From the NCBI GenBank assembly GCA_024280895.1, contig JAJRPI010000067.1, forward strand, positions 1 to 45,711: 45,711 nt of DNA, given 5' to 3'. The stretch is from Alphaproteobacteria bacterium (GTDB taxonomy: Bacteria > Pseudomonadota > Alphaproteobacteria > Rhizobiales > JAKIUO01). Shown in pieces: positions 44,447 through 45,711 of this stretch. The notes under the pieces were generated by a model, which saw nothing but the letters and a program-made list of their open reading frames with translations, made no database searches and was not told the DNA's origin. The position numbers and the translations under genes are program-made. How positions within the stretch are numbered: position 1 is the first letter of the stretch; each line of letters opens with the position of its first letter.

Positions 44447-45711
44447 ATGAGCGGCCATACGCACATCGTGAATGCGCGGTTTTTGCCGTGGTTGACAATA
44501 CCCTTCCGATCGAACAGGGCTTTGTTTTTTTCTGTATATCTGTTTTCTTCGATTTCGGGCTGGGAGCGGGCTTTTGCAGACGCTGTGGTGACATGTGTTA
44601 CCGGAGCAGGAAACCTGTCTATCCAGTGTGGTGATGGGGCGGATGCCAGTGGAGATGGGGCTTCGGCTCTGGGTACAAATGCTACGGCGGCACATAATAA
44701 CGCGACAGCCATTGGTATTGACGCCACGACCACAAGAGACGATCAGATTATTTTTGGCACGCCGTCCAGTACCCATACCTTTTCGGGGCTGACCGGTGGG
44801 GCTAGTAACGCTGTCCAGGGAGCTGTTCAAGGCTTGGTCACAACCGATATAGATGGAAATATTGCCTCAGATGGTGGCGCACTACAAACACAAGTAGATG
44901 GCAATACGGCCACCAATGCCACGCAGCAAACGGCGATAGATGGGAATGCCACAGCAGCGAGTGCCAATGCGGCCACCAACGCGACGCAGCAAACAACAAT
45001 AGACGCGAACGCCACAGCAGCGAGTACCAATGCGGCCACCAACGCCACGCAGCAAACAGCAATAGATGCCAATGCCACGGCTGGGAGTGTCAATGCGGCC
45101 ACCAACGCGACGCAGCAAACAGCGATAGATGCGAATGCCACCGCAGCGAGTGCCAATACGGCCACCAACACCACGCAGCAAACAGCGATAGACGCGACAG
45201 CCACCGCTGCGAGCGCTAATGCGGCCACCAATGTCACGCAGCAAACGGCAATAGATGCGACCGCCACGGCTGCGAGCACCAATGCGGCCACCAATGCCAC
45301 ACAGCAGACAGCGATAGATGTCAATGCCACCGCAGCGAGTGCCAATACGGCCACCAATGCTACGCAGCAAACCGCGATAGATGCGAATGCCACAGCTGCG
45401 AGCGCCAATGCGGCCACCAACGCTACACAGCAAACAGCAATAGATGCGAATGCCACAGCAGCGAGCGCCAATGCGGCAACGAACGCCACACAGCAAACCG
45501 CAATAGATGCGAATGCCACAGCGGCGAGCGCCAATGCGGCCACGAACGCTACCCAGCAGACAGCAATAGATGGGAATGCAGCAACGAACGCTACGCAGCA
45601 AACCGCAATAGATGCGAATGCCACGGCTGCGAGCGCCAATACGGCCACGAACGCTACACAGCAGACAGCAATAGATGGGAATGCAGCAACGAACGCTACG
45701 CAGCAAACAGC
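44447..45711 (+). CDS. YadA-like trimeric autotransporter adhesin, N-terminal part (runs off window)
   Basis: 421 codons of an open frame reach the right edge without a stop. A long signal peptide (about 1-44, ending AFA) is followed by YadA-type head motifs with SALGTNATA and ATAIGIDA, then DDQIIFGTPSSTHTFSGLTGG, which is typical of alphaproteobacterial trimeric adhesins. From about residue 160 the protein is a stalk of 21-residue repeats with the consensus QQTAIDANATAASANAATNA. The membrane anchor would be beyond the window. AAAAGGGAAAC precedes the ATG. Confidence 0.85.
   Translation, partial: MSGHTHIVNARFLPWLTIPFRSNRALFFSVYLFSSISGWERAFADAVVTCVTGAGNLSIQCGDGADASGDGASALGTNATAAHNNATAIGIDATTTRDDQIIFGTPSSTHTFSGLTGGASNAVQGAVQGLVTTDIDGNIASDGGALQTQVDGNTATNATQQTAIDGNATAASANAATNATQQTTIDANATAASTNAATNATQQTAIDANATAGSVNAATNATQQTAIDANATAASANTATNTTQQTAIDATATAASANAATNVTQQTAIDATATAASTNAATNATQQTAIDVNATAASANTATNATQQTAIDANATAASANAATNATQQTAIDANATAASANAATNATQQTAIDANATAASANAATNATQQTAIDGNAATNATQQTAIDANATAASANTATNATQQTAIDGNAATNATQQT
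44924..45711 (+). repeat. 63-bp tandem repeats in the adhesin gene
   Basis: Ten consecutive 63-bp units run from 44924 to 45553, followed by units of 42, 63 and 42 bp and the start of a fourteenth. The 42-bp units lack seven codons (the ATAASAN part). All units keep frame. The array continues past the window. Confidence 0.92.

Noticed and set aside
44827-45706. Two long minus-strand open frames over the adhesin repeats
   Set aside because: They are frame shadows of the repetitive plus-strand gene: the 63-bp unit lacks stops in several frames. Their products are low-complexity and have no ribosome-binding site.
44924-45711. CRISPR-like array
   Set aside because: The repeats are 63 bp without unique spacers and translate in one frame as a coiled stalk.

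Overview
The window looks like a chromosomal segment of an alphaproteobacterium, probably Hyphomicrobiales-like; that assignment is an inference. The signs are an alpha-type S4 and S21, a PccR-type short-chain acyl-CoA regulator next to a transporter-type sensor kinase, a fused PabB-PabC, a short IlvA, and mixed AT/GC composition near 50 percent GC. Most genes are housekeeping or conserved accessory genes. There is no prophage, no CRISPR array, and no rRNA or tRNA gene that I can see.

Layout. (1) 1-2544, minus strand: acyl-CoA-type regulator, single-domain response regulator, small membrane protein and the start of a transporter-like sensor kinase, which reads as a carbon-source sensing unit. 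(2) 2848-8089, plus strand: complete five-gene branched-chain amino acid/amide-type ABC importer with a strong attenuating terminator after the binding-protein gene. (3) 8090-12740: palindromic repeat, tandem universal stress protein, ChrA-type transporter, GDSL-esterase autotransporter. (4) 12961-17718: rpsU, TPR lipoprotein, pabBC, a nested palindromic repeat element, a duplicated four-helix membrane protein bracketed by copies of the rpsD terminator, rpsD. (5) 18002-22723: secreted protein, phosphoglycolate-phosphatase-like HAD enzyme, and a very divergent PEP-carboxylase homologue. (6) 22840-30283, the accessory core: dynamin-like GTPase, caspase-like protease with a YARHG-like tail, PhnA, Tyr/Arg-rich secreted protein, unknown secreted protein, DUF4261, a DUF4160/DUF2442 pair, and an orphan protein that looks like a proteasome/HslV-fold Ntn hydrolase. 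(7) 30593-33110: thiC behind a TPP riboswitch, with an unknown membrane gene between them. (8) 33262-41513: sensorless histidine kinase and HerA-like ATPase, Tat-exported thioredoxin, dapF, DsrE protein, LysE exporter, membrane protein and RluD with abutting start codons, a GNAT gene with an in-frame stop, a GGCT-like protein. (9) 41614-44152: ilvA, a second copy of the palindromic element, and an MAPEG-GST operon whose promoter is overlapped by a TetR-like palindrome. (10) 44447-end: a YadA-like trimeric autotransporter with a 63-bp repeat stalk that runs off the window.

The best candidates for something undescribed are the Ntn-hydrolase gene (Thr1/Asp17/Lys33 equivalents retained) with its DUF neighbours, the PEP-carboxylase homologue that has lost its glycine-rich catalytic loop, the unknown membrane gene under TPP control, and the mobile-looking palindromic element that itself carries a nested 80-bp hairpin.
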